DNA from: CAVQWT01 sp963717705
GTDB lineage: Bacteria > Pseudomonadota > Gammaproteobacteria > Burkholderiales > Casimicrobiaceae
DNA: 64,000 nt
Assembly (NCBI GenBank): GCA_963717705.1
Contig: CAVQWT010000004.1
Span: 569,123 to 633,122 of the forward strand
Direction of reading: 5' to 3'
Shown here: positions 55,089-63,645 of the stretch, in pieces
How positions within the stretch are numbered: position 1 is the first letter of the stretch
How the letters are laid out: each line of letters starts with the position of its first letter
Position numbers and translations under genes: made by a program
The notes under the pieces: model-generated
Told to the model about the DNA's origin: nothing
Seen by the model: the letters and a program-made list of their open reading frames with translations, nothing else
Database searches by the model: none

Positions 55089-55724
55089 ATGGCGCAAGAC
55101 GAACTTGGATTGGGCATCGCCCGCGCGGACCTCTGCCGCTTCCTGGCCGCGTGCCATTACCAGCCGGGCCCGGAATTCGCCGAGGAGAAGATGTTCGAGT
55201 CGATGGCGGCGGTGGCGGCGCGGGTGCACCCCGACTTCGCCGCGGGCGCGCGGCGGCTGGGAGCAGCCTTCGCGGCCGAAGATCCCGAAGTCCTGCTGGT
55301 CGACTACACGCGCATCTTCCTGGGTCCGGTCGAACCCGTCGCCAAACCCTACGGCTCCGTCTGGCTCGGCGGCCAGCAGGCGCTGATGCAGGACTCGTCG
55401 ATGGCGGTCCAGCAGCTCTACGCACAGGGCGGCTTCGAGATCGACGAGGATTTTCGCGAGCTCCCCGACCACGTCGCCGCCGAGCTCGAGTTCCTGTACC
55501 TGCTGATCTATCGCGAGACCGAGGCGCGCGCGCAGGGCGACGCGGACGCGGCGACGGCGATGTCCGCGCTGCGCCGGCGGTTCCTGGCCGAGCATCTTGG
55601 CGCCTGGGTCGGCCCGTTCACGGCGGCGGTGAGCGAAGGCGCAACGACCGATTTCTACCGGGAGCTGGCCGACCTCACGCGGCGCGTCGTCGCCGCCGAA
55701 GCCGCCGCCGCTGCTGCGGCCTGA
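55089..55724 (+). CDS. arrD: TorD/DmsD-family molybdoenzyme chaperone (ArrD-like)
   Basis: A 211-residue all-helical chaperone of the TorD/DmsD/NarJ group, which binds Tat signal peptides and assists cofactor loading before export. Recognisable segments are LLVDYTRIFLGPVEP, the ELPDHVAAELEFLYLL helix (the conserved E-(L/F)-x-P-D-H motif) and LRRRFLAEHLGAWVG. AGGAG lies 5-6 bases before the ATG. It is the third gene of the arr run and should serve ArrA. The C-terminus ends in an Ala-rich stretch. It converges with the octaheme cytochrome gene. Confidence 0.88.
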   Translation: MAQDELGLGIARADLCRFLAACHYQPGPEFAEEKMFESMAAVAARVHPDFAAGARRLGAAFAAEDPEVLLVDYTRIFLGPVEPVAKPYGSVWLGGQQALMQDSSMAVQQLYAQGGFEIDEDFRELPDHVAAELEFLYLLIYRETEARAQGDADAATAMSALRRRFLAEHLGAWVGPFTAAVSEGATTDFYRELADLTRRVVAAEAAAAAAA

Positions 55725-55882
55725 TCGCGCCCCGCGGCCCACGCGCATCCGGACTGCACGGTCCCGTCGCCGACCGGCAACGCGGCCGGGACGCGCCCCC
55801 GGCGACGTTCGCCGACCGGCCTACGGCGCGGTCGCCCCGCTAACGTCCCTGCCCGCCCCGTCTGTCGTGCCTGCGGCCCCGT

Positions 55883-58228
55883 CTACCGCGCCGGCGCCCC
55901 GGCGACCCGCTGCGCGAGCTGCGCGTGCTCCTGGCTTTCCGGGTCGAGCTCGCGCAGCCGGTTGGCGTAGCGCAGGGCCTCGTCGCGATCGCCCGCCTGC
56001 AGCGAGAAGTGGACGAGACCGGTCAGCACGTCGCGGTCCCAGGGGCTCCGCTTGACCGTCGCCCGCAGCAGCTCCAGCGCCTCCCTGCGCTTGCCCGCGT
56101 CGTTGAGCGCCACGGCGTAGACGTAGGCGAGGCGCGCGTCATTGGGCGCGAGCCTCGCCGCCTCGCCGAGTTCCTTCAGGCTCTCGGCGGTGCGCTTCTG
56201 CCGCGCCAGCGACAGGCCCAGCGCGTACCGCAGCACCGGGGACTTCGGGTTGCGGGCGAGCCCCTCGCGCAGCGTCGCCTCGGCGTCCTTTTCGGCCCGC
56301 TGGCCGCGCTGGACGTCGGCGAGGTTCGCGTACGCCTGCACGTGGGTCGGGTCGAGCGCCAGCGCCTTCCGGTACTCGGCGATCGCCGCCGCCGCATCGC
56401 CGCGCTCGGCGTACAGCGTGCCCAGGCTCGAGCGGCCTTCGGGCCGGTCGGCGTTGTACGCCTGCGCCGCCATGTACTCGGCCAGCGCGCGATCGAACGC
56501 GGCGCGCCGGGCCGCCGGCAGCCCCTGCTCCGGCGCGCCCGCCAGCGCCCGCGCCGTCTCGATGCGCACCATCCGCACCGGGTCGTCGAGCAGCCGCGGC
56601 AGCACGCGCAGCCGGGTGGCCGTCTCCGCGTGCGCGAGCGCCTCGACCGCGGCCATCCGCACCAGCGGATCGGCGTCGTTGGTCGCGCGGATGACGGCGT
56701 CGACGGTCACCGGGGTCAGCCACGGCCCCAGCCGCGCCAGCGCGCTGGCGCGGACGATCGCCGGCTGCGACTTGTCGTCGATGAGGCCGAGCAGCTTGCC
56801 GCGCGCGCCCGGGGCGCCTGCGGTGCCGGCCCGCAGCGCGTCGGCGAAGTTCTGGAAGCTCTTCGGCGGGCGGCCGGTCCAGCGCTGGATGGCGTCGGCG
56901 GCCCACTGCGCCGACTGCTTGCCGTGGCAGTTGTTGCAGGCGTTCGGCATCCCGAGCCGGGCCGAGACGTCGGGCCGCGGGATCCGCATCGAGTGGTCGT
57001 GGCGCGGGTCGACGACCATGTACGTCGTCGTCGGCATGTGGCATGCCGTGCACGCCGCCGCCGGCGTGCCGGCCGCATGGTGCGTATGCGCGGGCACGTC
57101 GTATTTCGCCGGCAGGTGGCACTGCGCGCAGACCGCGTTGCCGGCAGCCTTGAGCTTCAGCGAGTGGGGATCGTGGCAGTCCGAACAGGTCACGCCCGCG
57201 GCGTGCATCCTGCTCTGCGTGAACGGGCCCCAGTTGTAGACCTCGTCGCGCATCTGGCCGTCGTTCCAGAACAGGTTGTCGTCGAGCAGCGCCGGACGAT
57301 GCGTATCGAGGGGCGGCTTGCCGTGGACGAAGTCGTCGGAGATGCGGCTGGCGCGGGAATGGCAGCGCGCGCAGGTGTCGATCTCGCGGCTGCTCTGGCG
57401 CGGCACGCTGCGCACCGCGTTGCCGGTGGCCGCCACCGGCGTCCAGGTGACGCCCCTGCGCTCGTCGAGCGCGATCGCGAGGCCCTTGCCCGCCGCATGC
57501 GACCGCCAGTCGCCCTCCTTCTTCGCCCACGCGACGTGGTCGGACCCCGGCCCGTGGCAGGCCTCGCAGCCGACGTTGAGCTCGGCCCACGTCGTCTTGA
57601 ACGTCCCCGCCGCGGCGTCGAAATTCTTGGCGAGCTGCGTCGAATGGCACTCGGCGCACATGAAGTTCCAGTTCTGCCCGATGCCGGTCCAGTGCAGCGG
57701 ATCGCCGGCCCGGATGTTCTGCCCGGGATAGAGGTGGAACCAGCGCTGCCCGCCCTGCGCCTTCGGTCGCGAGTCCCAGGCGATCGACAGCGCCTGCATG
57801 CGGCCGCCGGGGAACTCGATCAGGTACTGCTGCAGCGGACGCACGCCGAACGCGTACTTGATCTCGTAGTCCTGCAGCTTGCCGTCGGGGCCGTCGGTGT
57901 TGACGTAGTGCTTGCCGTCGCGGCGGAAGAACGTCGACGTGGTGCCCGCGTAGGCGAACTTCGCACCGGCGAAATCGCCGAGCACGGACCTGTCGTCGGC
58001 GACCTGCATCGCGAGGTCGTGGTCCGAGCCCTTCCACGCCGCGTGCTCGCCGGCGTGGCAGCCGGTGCAGGCGGCGACGCCGACGAAGCGCGCCGTCGCG
58101 ACCTTGGCCGCCGGCGCCGTGGCTTCGGGCGCCGGCGCCGCGCTTCGCTGGGCCTGCCACAGGATGGCCCCGGTGCCGACGGCGGCGGCAGCGAGTGCCG
58201 CGAGGATCCAGACTGAACGAACACGCAT
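55883..58228 (-). CDS. Octaheme c-type cytochrome fused to HEAT and TPR repeats
   Basis: A 781-residue exported or membrane-anchored protein. An N-terminal hydrophobic segment (about residues 6-24) leads to a domain with eight CxxCH motifs at about 54, 191, 221, 286, 348, 367, 393 and 431. After that come HEAT-like repeats (about 480-560) and TPR repeats (about 590-770, AAAAIAEYRKALALDPTHVQ). The layout resembles TPR-containing multiheme cytochromes annotated as cytochrome c3-like. It faces the arr operon across 158 bp. It may shuttle electrons to a periplasmic partner, but the partner and direction are unknown. I chose the ATG at 58228 (AGGAG about 12 bases upstream); one at 58273 is in frame. 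Confidence 0.85.
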   Translation of the reverse strand: MRVRSVWILAALAAAAVGTGAILWQAQRSAAPAPEATAPAAKVATARFVGVAACTGCHAGEHAAWKGSDHDLAMQVADDRSVLGDFAGAKFAYAGTTSTFFRRDGKHYVNTDGPDGKLQDYEIKYAFGVRPLQQYLIEFPGGRMQALSIAWDSRPKAQGGQRWFHLYPGQNIRAGDPLHWTGIGQNWNFMCAECHSTQLAKNFDAAAGTFKTTWAELNVGCEACHGPGSDHVAWAKKEGDWRSHAAGKGLAIALDERRGVTWTPVAATGNAVRSVPRQSSREIDTCARCHSRASRISDDFVHGKPPLDTHRPALLDDNLFWNDGQMRDEVYNWGPFTQSRMHAAGVTCSDCHDPHSLKLKAAGNAVCAQCHLPAKYDVPAHTHHAAGTPAAACTACHMPTTTYMVVDPRHDHSMRIPRPDVSARLGMPNACNNCHGKQSAQWAADAIQRWTGRPPKSFQNFADALRAGTAGAPGARGKLLGLIDDKSQPAIVRASALARLGPWLTPVTVDAVIRATNDADPLVRMAAVEALAHAETATRLRVLPRLLDDPVRMVRIETARALAGAPEQGLPAARRAAFDRALAEYMAAQAYNADRPEGRSSLGTLYAERGDAAAAIAEYRKALALDPTHVQAYANLADVQRGQRAEKDAEATLREGLARNPKSPVLRYALGLSLARQKRTAESLKELGEAARLAPNDARLAYVYAVALNDAGKRREALELLRATVKRSPWDRDVLTGLVHFSLQAGDRDEALRYANRLRELDPESQEHAQLAQRVAGAPAR

Positions 58229-58388
58229 GCTGACGGGACTCCTGCGGGGAAAGGATTGCGGCGGTCGGCTCATCGGGTCCGGCCGGCGCGACCATCGCGC
58301 GGCAGCCGGTCGCCACCGTTCGCGACCGGCCGAATGATCGCATACGCCCCGCCGCCCCGGGGCTTGCGCTCCGCTACAATCGCGGCAC

Positions 58389-58479
58389 GCCCGGGTGGTG
58401 AAACTGGTAGACACAGCGGACTTAAAATCCGCAGGCGGGTCACCCTGCCGTGCCGGTTCGAGTCCGGCCCTGGGCACCA
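58389..58479 (+). tRNA. tRNA-Leu (anticodon TAA)
   Basis: A class II tRNA of 91 nt with encoded CCA (58477-58479). The acceptor arms GCCCGGG and CCTGGGC pair with one G-T. The anticodon loop reads CTTAAAA with TAA at its centre, and the long variable arm (gcgggtcaccctgc) is typical of leucine tRNA. The T-loop is GTTCGAGT. TACAAT at 58375-58380 is a likely -10 element. It lies between the octaheme cytochrome gene (divergent) and the peptidase-hydrolase gene. Confidence 0.96.
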
Positions 58480-58580
58480 GCGCGCGCCGCGGCAACCGGC
58501 GTTGCGGCAGCCCGCAACGGAAGCCCGCACCGGCAGGCGGACCGGCGGCACCGCGGCGGGCGCAGCGAGCCCCTGCGCCG

Positions 58581-60729
58581 TCAGTAGTCGAGGTCGGTCA
58601 CCGCAAACGGCAGCGGGCTGTCGCCGGGGAGCCCCAGCATCCGCCGGATCGTCGCGGCCACGGTGTCGACGTCGTTGTCGAACGCGCCGTGCGTTGCCGG
58701 CACCGCGCGCGGCCCTGCATTGACCGATTTCGCGCCGGTGACGAACAGGCCGCCGCCCGGCGCCGGCGCGCCGGCTTTCGGCGAATCCCGACGGCTCGGC
58801 GCCGGCCCCGCCGGCCCCCGCGCCCCAGAACCAGTGCTGCCACAGCGCGACGTCGTCGACCCAGTCCTCGTGCCACCACTCGCCGTCGGCGCGCGCGGCG
58901 TCGAAGGCGCTGGCGAGGCCGAGCAGCGGAGTCTTGTGCCGGCGCTCGAGCGCGCGCGACACGAGGTACAGCAGCGACTTGCGGTACGGCCCGACGCTGT
59001 CGTCGCGCTCGCGCGCGTCGGCCAGCGCGTGGACGACGAAGCGATCGCGCGCCAGGCGGCCGGCGTCGATGCTGGCGGCGAAGTGCGACTGCGCGAACGC
59101 GAGGTCGCAGGCCGGCGCGAACAGCGTGCAGCTGGCGGTCGCGAGGCCGCGCTCGGTCAGCCGCGACAGCAGGCGCCCGACGACGAAGGCGCCGGCCGAA
59201 TGGCCGACCAGGTGGAGCCGAAGATCGCCGCCCAGCGCCCGCGCCAGCGCCTCGAGGTGATGCGACAGCACCGCGATGCCGCGCCCCTCCTCCATGCTCG
59301 CCCCCGCGTTCTCCTTCATCTCCGACCACAGCGCGCGCGCGGGCAGCACCCGGCACGCGCCTTCCAGCATCCGGTCCGAAGCTTCGATCAGCGCGTCGGT
59401 CAATCCCTTCTGCGGCAGCGGCGCGCCGAACACCTCGCGCTGCTTGTCCTCGAGCGCATTGCCCAGCGTTTCCAGCCAGCCGGTCTGCCAGGTGACGAAC
59501 AGCGGGTAGATGCCGTTGCGCTCGAAGTACGGCGCCAGCAACCGGATCCGCGCGATCGACGCCGCCTTCGGGTTGAGCCCGCCGTGTGCGTAGACGACCA
59601 GACGCCTCTGCTGCCGCGGCTGCGCGCGCAGCCAGGCGAGCGGCAGCGCCAGCGCGACCCTTTCCGCCGCGGCCGCCGCGTCGGCGACGTCGGCCAGGTG
59701 GTTGACGATCACGCCGTCGTTGCCGGTCACCAGCGTGTGCGCGTAGGCCTCGCCCTCGCTCCACGCGCCGGCCTTGCCGGCGAGCGGGTCGGTCCCGCCC
59801 ATCCAGCCGGGCGAACCCTCGGTCTGCGGCACCTTCGGCTGGCTGGCGACGAAATGACGGGGTGCCGCCATCACGGCACGGCCCCGCTGCTGGCCGGTCA
59901 CCGCGAGCTCGACCGGGACGCCGAGCCCCACGGTCCAGGCGTCCGCGCCGTGCGTCACCCAGTCCTCGTAGGGCACCACGGCGAAGCCCTGCGCGCCCCA
60001 GCCGGTGCCCCACGAGTTCTGCACGACGAAGCCCCACTCGTTGTAGCCGACGAGCGCGAAGGCGTGACCGCCGTTCGCCTTGGGCCGGAACGCGACCCGC
60101 GGCAGGTCGTCGTGCCCGCGCGGCACCTTGTGCTCGGGCAGGCTCCAGCCGTCGTGCACGTCGGACGACACGTAGATCGCGCCGGTGTCGGCGATCGCCG
60201 CCTGCATGTCGACGACCGAGGCGCGGTCGATCCGGTAGTAGACGCCCAGCGGGCGCGTGACGGCGTCGCGGCCCCAGTCGTCATCGGGCGGAATGAACTG
60301 TGTCGGGTGGTAGCGCCACTTGTCCTCGTTGCACACGCCGTGCTTGTGCCATCCCTTCAGCGCGCCGCGGCAGGACGAGCCGTCGTAGTCCTCGCCCGGC
60401 CATTCGTCGTAGAAGCGCGCGAGGTGGTAGAGCATCCGGGTGCTGACGCGCTCGGCCGTCGCCCGGGTCGCGCCGCGCTGCGTCCACAGCAGGAAGTTGA
60501 TGACCGCGGCGAGACCGAAGCCGGTGCACGCGCCGTCCTGGCCCTGGTCGAGGATCAGGCCGGCCTTGACGTAGTCGGCGACCAGGCGCACGAGGTCGGC
60601 GTCGGCGGGAAAGCGGTGCGGCAGCGCGCGCACCGCGGGGCGGTACGGCAGGTCGCGCAGGTCGAGCCGGTCCGGTCGCGCATCGAGCGTGACCGGTGCC
60701 CCGTTGATGACGATCCTGGTCGCGGCCAT
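58581..60729 (-). CDS. Papain-fold cysteine peptidase fused to an alpha/beta-hydrolase (frameshifted near the 3' end)
   Basis: A two-domain protein. Residues 1 to about 290 are a C1A papain-like peptidase: Gln64 and Cys68 in DQGQDGACTG, His222 in GGHAFALVG and Asn238 in QNSWGTGWG. Residues about 370-640 are an alpha/beta-hydrolase-like region with Ser511 in LVGHSAGAFV. No signal peptide is visible. One extra base near 58776 (gctttcgg) breaks the frame. In the corrected frame the end reads GAFDNDVDTVAATIRRMLG and stops at 58581, 715 residues in all. As written, the frame continues to 58270, antisense through tRNA-Leu, which is not credible. The substrate is unknown. Confidence 0.8.
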
Positions 60730-60756
60730 CGCACGGCTCCGGAGGGAAGGCAGACA

Positions 60757-60820
60757 GCGGCCCGCGCGCAAGGACCGGCGCGCGGGCCGGAAACGAACGC
60801 GGCCGCAACCTCGACGGTGG
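60757..60820. repeat. Two GC-rich inverted repeats after the phasin gene
   Basis: GGCCCGCGCG pairs with CGCGCGGGCC around 60759-60778, and CGCGGCCGC pairs with GCGGCCGCG around 60788-60817. They lie in the 118-bp gap between the phasin stop and the peptidase start. No T-run follows on either strand, so they are at most Rho-assisted terminators or RNA-stability stems. Confidence 0.45.
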
Positions 60821-60847
60821 CGGCCGCGGACCGGTGACGCCGGCGGC

Positions 60848-61525
60848 TCAGCGCTTCATGCCGGGGATCGAGTTCTGCGCCATCTTGGTGAAGTCGGCCA
60901 TCACCTTCTGCATCGACTCGAACGCGTTGCTGCCGGAACCGACGACGCCCTGCATCGCCTGCACGACGTTCTGCATGCCCTTGAGGTCGGGCATCATCGC
61001 GAGCGCGGCCTTCGCCTGCTTGACGCCCGGCATGCCGGCCGCCTGCTGCTCCATCAGCGTGAACAGCCGCTTCTGGATCTCGGTGATGAGGTCGAACATC
61101 TCGCCCCAGTACTTCATCGACTTCTCCAGCGCCTCGGTCGCCACGCCCTGGCCCGCCTGCATCAGCCCCTGCGCGTCGCGCGCCGACGCGGTGCTCTGCG
61201 CGGCCTTCTTCTGGAACGAGCGCACTTCCTCCTCGCCCTCGAACTGCTTGCGGCGCAGGCGCGCGGTGCCGTCGATGGCGGTGTTGATGATCTCGAGCGC
61301 CATCGCCGCGTTCGCCTTGTAGAGATCGATCGCCTGTTCCGGGGTCAGCATGTTCTGCATCTTCGACATGTCGGGAAACGGCATACCTTCGGGCATGGCG
61401 AAGCTCATCTTCGGCGCCGCGCGCCCGGTGTTGCGCTTGGCTGCGGGCTTGCGGCGCGGCTTCGCCGCCTTCTTCGCGGCGGCGGCTGCGGTGGCGGAGG
61501 ACTTCGTGGTCTTGCGGGTGGCCAT
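60848..61525 (-). CDS. Phasin-family polyhydroxyalkanoate granule protein
   Basis: A 225-residue phasin. After a basic Ala/Lys/Arg-rich N-terminus (about residues 1-38, KKAAKPRRKPAAKR) comes an amphipathic helical domain with LTPEQAIDLYKANAAMALEI and EGEEEVRSFQKKAAQSTASA. It should coat polyhydroxyalkanoate granules and control their size and distribution. The basic tail could bind DNA, as in PhaM-type proteins that tether granules to the nucleoid. I chose the ATG at 61525, which has AGGAG at proper distance. The frame stays open upstream antisense to the next gene and is a shadow there. Confidence 0.87.
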   Translation of the reverse strand: MATRKTTKSSATAAAAAKKAAKPRRKPAAKRNTGRAAPKMSFAMPEGMPFPDMSKMQNMLTPEQAIDLYKANAAMALEIINTAIDGTARLRRKQFEGEEEVRSFQKKAAQSTASARDAQGLMQAGQGVATEALEKSMKYWGEMFDLITEIQKRLFTLMEQQAAGMPGVKQAKAALAMMPDLKGMQNVVQAMQGVVGSGSNAFESMQKVMADFTKMAQNSIPGMKR

Positions 61526-61617
61526 GGTCGACTCCTGGTCGGCGGGGGGAAAACCTGGGGCGCGGCGGCGGGGGCCGGCGCGTCCCGATGTTCGGAATAT
61601 CCAATAAGACGCTACGT

Positions 61618-62613
61618 TTACTGCATCGTCAAGACGGCAGCCCCCGAAAACGCGCCGGCGCGCAGGTCGGCGAGCGCCTCGTTGGCGCGGGCGAGCGGGT
61701 ACGCGACGCTGTGCACCGTCAGCGGCACGCGGTCCGCCAGCGCGAGGAATTCGACCGCGTCGCGGCGCGTGAGGTTGGCGACCGACTGGACGCGGCGTTC
61801 CTGCCACAGCAGCCGGTAGGGGAACGCCGGGAGGTCGGACATGTGGATGCCGGCGCAGATGACGCTGCCGCCCGGCGCGGTGACCGCGAGCGCGGCGGGC
61901 ACCAGCGCCCCAACCGGCGCGAAGATCAGCGCGGCGTCCAGCGGCCGCGGCGGCGGCTCGTCGCTGCCGCCGGCCCACGCGCAGCCCAGGTCGCGGGCGA
62001 AGTCCTGCGCGGCGACGTCGCCCGGCCGCGTGAATGCGAGGACGCGGCGGCCCTCGGCCAGCGCCGCCTGCGCGATCAGGTGCGCCGCGGCGCCGAAGCC
62101 GTAGATGCCGAGCGTCGGGGCCGGTCCCGCCAGCACGTAGGCGCGGTAGCCGATCAGGCCGGCGCAGAGCAGCGGCGCGGCGGCCAGATCGTCGTAGCGC
62201 GCCGGCAGCGGAAACACGAAGCGGGCGTCGGCCGCGACGTACTCGGCGTAGCCGCCGTCGCGCGTGTAGCCGGTGAACAGTGCCTCCGCACAGAGGTTCT
62301 CGCGGCCGGAGGTGCAGTAGCCGCAGGTGCCGCAGGTGGCGCCCAGCCACGGCACGCCGACGCGGGTGCCGGGCGCCGGCCCGCCGACGCCGGCGCCGAG
62401 CGCGACGACGTCGCCGACGATTTCGTGTCCCGGAATCACCGGGCGCTTGGGGTGGGGCAGCTCGCCGTCGGCGAGATGCAGGTCGGTGCGGCAGACGCCG
62501 CAGGCGCGCACGCGGATCAGCAGTTCGCCGGGGCCGGGCGAGGGCCGCGGGACGGTCATCGGCGCCAGCGGCTCGCCCGCCCGCTGCCAGACCATCGCCC
62601 GCATCGTCGTCAT
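61618..62613 (-). CDS. Zinc-dependent alcohol dehydrogenase family protein
   Basis: A 331-residue MDR-superfamily enzyme. The catalytic-zinc Cys is in ACGVCRTDLH and the His-Glu pair in VIPGHEIVGDV. The structural-zinc cysteines are in CGTCGYCTSGRENLC. The cofactor-binding loop is GIYGFGAAAHL, a slight variant of GxGxxG. It is closest to the AdhA-like/zinc-binding alcohol dehydrogenase subgroup of about 330 residues. It would oxidise a primary or secondary alcohol with NAD(P)+. It lies 92 bp before the phasin gene on the same strand; a metabolic link is unproven. Confidence 0.9.
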   Translation of the reverse strand: MTTMRAMVWQRAGEPLAPMTVPRPSPGPGELLIRVRACGVCRTDLHLADGELPHPKRPVIPGHEIVGDVVALGAGVGGPAPGTRVGVPWLGATCGTCGYCTSGRENLCAEALFTGYTRDGGYAEYVAADARFVFPLPARYDDLAAAPLLCAGLIGYRAYVLAGPAPTLGIYGFGAAAHLIAQAALAEGRRVLAFTRPGDVAAQDFARDLGCAWAGGSDEPPPRPLDAALIFAPVGALVPAALAVTAPGGSVICAGIHMSDLPAFPYRLLWQERRVQSVANLTRRDAVEFLALADRVPLTVHSVAYPLARANEALADLRAGAFSGAAVLTMQ

Positions 62614-62711
62614 CGGCCCGCTCCGCGCGACTTCATCCGTCGATGCTAGCAGCGGGCCTGGGTCCCGCCTTGACCCCCGTCAACGGGGTGGCAGCGGGGC
62701 GCTGCCGTGCG

Positions 62712-62744
62712 TGGGCGACGGGCGACGGGCGCAGGGCGACGGGT
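62712..62744. repeat. Short degenerate GGGCGAC tandem repeat
   Basis: Copies of GGGCGAC recur in the 187-bp gap between the ADH and PNPOx-like genes, around 62713-62742, with one variant (GGGCGCA). It has no recognised role and may be a slippage-prone tract. Confidence 0.5.
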
Positions 62745-62800
62745 GAAGAGCGACAGGGACGGGAACAGGGTCGGCGCGCAGGCCGGGCTGGAGCGCGCGG

Positions 62801-63286
62801 TCAGCCGGCGGCGCGTTCGGCGAGGGCCGCCGCCAGCGACGCCGGCTCGAGCGACGCCGCCTGCGCGAAGCCGCCGACGAAGCGCACGGTCTGAGGCGTC
62901 AGCGCGAACAGCGCGAAGTCGCCGAGCTCGAACAGGCCCGCCATGTCGGGAAACCGCGCCGCGTACGCCGCCCTCGCGGCGGCGTAGCGTGCGTGGCCGG
63001 GCGGCAGCTCCTCGGCGATCGCCTGCAGCGCGATGCGCGCCAGCGTGTGCGGCGCGGCATCCGCGCGCTCGGCTTCGGCGACCAGCAGCGCACAGCGGCC
63101 GTCGGCGCGCAGGTCCTTCGTGTGCGCGGACAGCCCGGACAGGTGCAGGATCAGCACCGGCGGCTCGGCCAGCAGCGCGTACGGCGCCAGCGCGATGTTC
63201 GGCGCGCCGGCGTGCAGCGTCGACAGCGCCGCCGCGCGCTGGGCGCGCAGCAGGGCGGCCGCGCGACGGGCGTGTTCCTGCTTCAT
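62801..63286 (-). CDS. Pyridoxamine 5'-phosphate oxidase-like flavin-binding protein
   Basis: A 161-residue split-barrel protein. It begins MKQEHARRAAALLRAQRAAA and contains APYALLAEPPVLILHLSGLS AHTK, a typical FMN-contact strand-loop of the HugZ/PNPOx-like family, followed by GRCALLVAEAE. The C-terminal half ends LTPQTVRFVGGFAQA. Some relatives degrade or bind haem or reduce flavins; no heme-oxygenase neighbours are present. I chose the ATG at 63286; the same frame stays open to 63703 antisense to lexA DNA, which is a shadow. Confidence 0.8.
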   Translation of the reverse strand: MKQEHARRAAALLRAQRAAALSTLHAGAPNIALAPYALLAEPPVLILHLSGLSAHTKDLRADGRCALLVAEAERADAAPHTLARIALQAIAEELPPGHARYAAARAAYAARFPDMAGLFELGDFALFALTPQTVRFVGGFAQAASLEPASLAAALAERAAG

Positions 63287-63318
63287 GGCGGCCGGGGCGA
63301 AAACCCCGTGCGGGCGTG

Positions 63319-63489
63319 TCAGCCGCCCGTCGTTTCGGCCTGCGGCGGCACCGGCGCGCCGGTGTCGTCGACGGTCTCGCCGGCGGGCGCCTCCGGACCC
63401 CCGGTCTTGCGTTTCAGCTTCTCTTCCTTCTTCTGCTTCTTCGCGAGGTCGCGCTGGCGCTTGGCGTAGGCGTAGTTCGGTTTGGCCAT
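63319..63489 (-). CDS. Small basic conserved protein, function unknown
   Basis: A 56-residue protein starting MAKPNYAYAKRQRDLAKKQK. The N-terminal half is strongly basic (Lys/Arg every second or third residue); the C-terminal half is a disordered Pro/Glu/Thr-rich tail. I recall small proteins with the same MAKPNY..AKRQRD start from betaproteobacteria, so it is probably real. The start ATG at 63489 follows AGGA at about 9 bases. It may bind RNA or a nucleic-acid complex, which is only a guess from the charge. It is divergent from lexA. Confidence 0.7.
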   Translation of the reverse strand: MAKPNYAYAKRQRDLAKKQKKEEKLKRKTGGPEAPAGETVDDTGAPVPPQAETTGG

Positions 63490-63645
63490 GAGGGGTCCTG
63501 GATGGAAAAGGCGCCCGCGGGAACGAACCGGCCGCAGGTCGCAGCCGCTTCCGTTGCCGCGGCGGGTGAGCCATTCTACCAACAGGCGTCGGCGCGATGG
63601 CGGCGGGATGGCGGGTGCCCTTTGCGACGGGCTCGTCGGTTGATC

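Noticed and set aside
58270..58580. Tail of the papain-hydrolase frame beyond 58581
   Set aside because: It runs antisense through tRNA-Leu (58389-58479) and follows a frameshift; the corrected frame ends at 58581.
63535..63600. A tRNA-like piece (TTGGTAGAATGG on the minus strand) before the small basic gene
   Set aside because: No acceptor or anticodon stem could be assembled around it. TAGAAT is more likely a -10 element, though I could not find a good -35.
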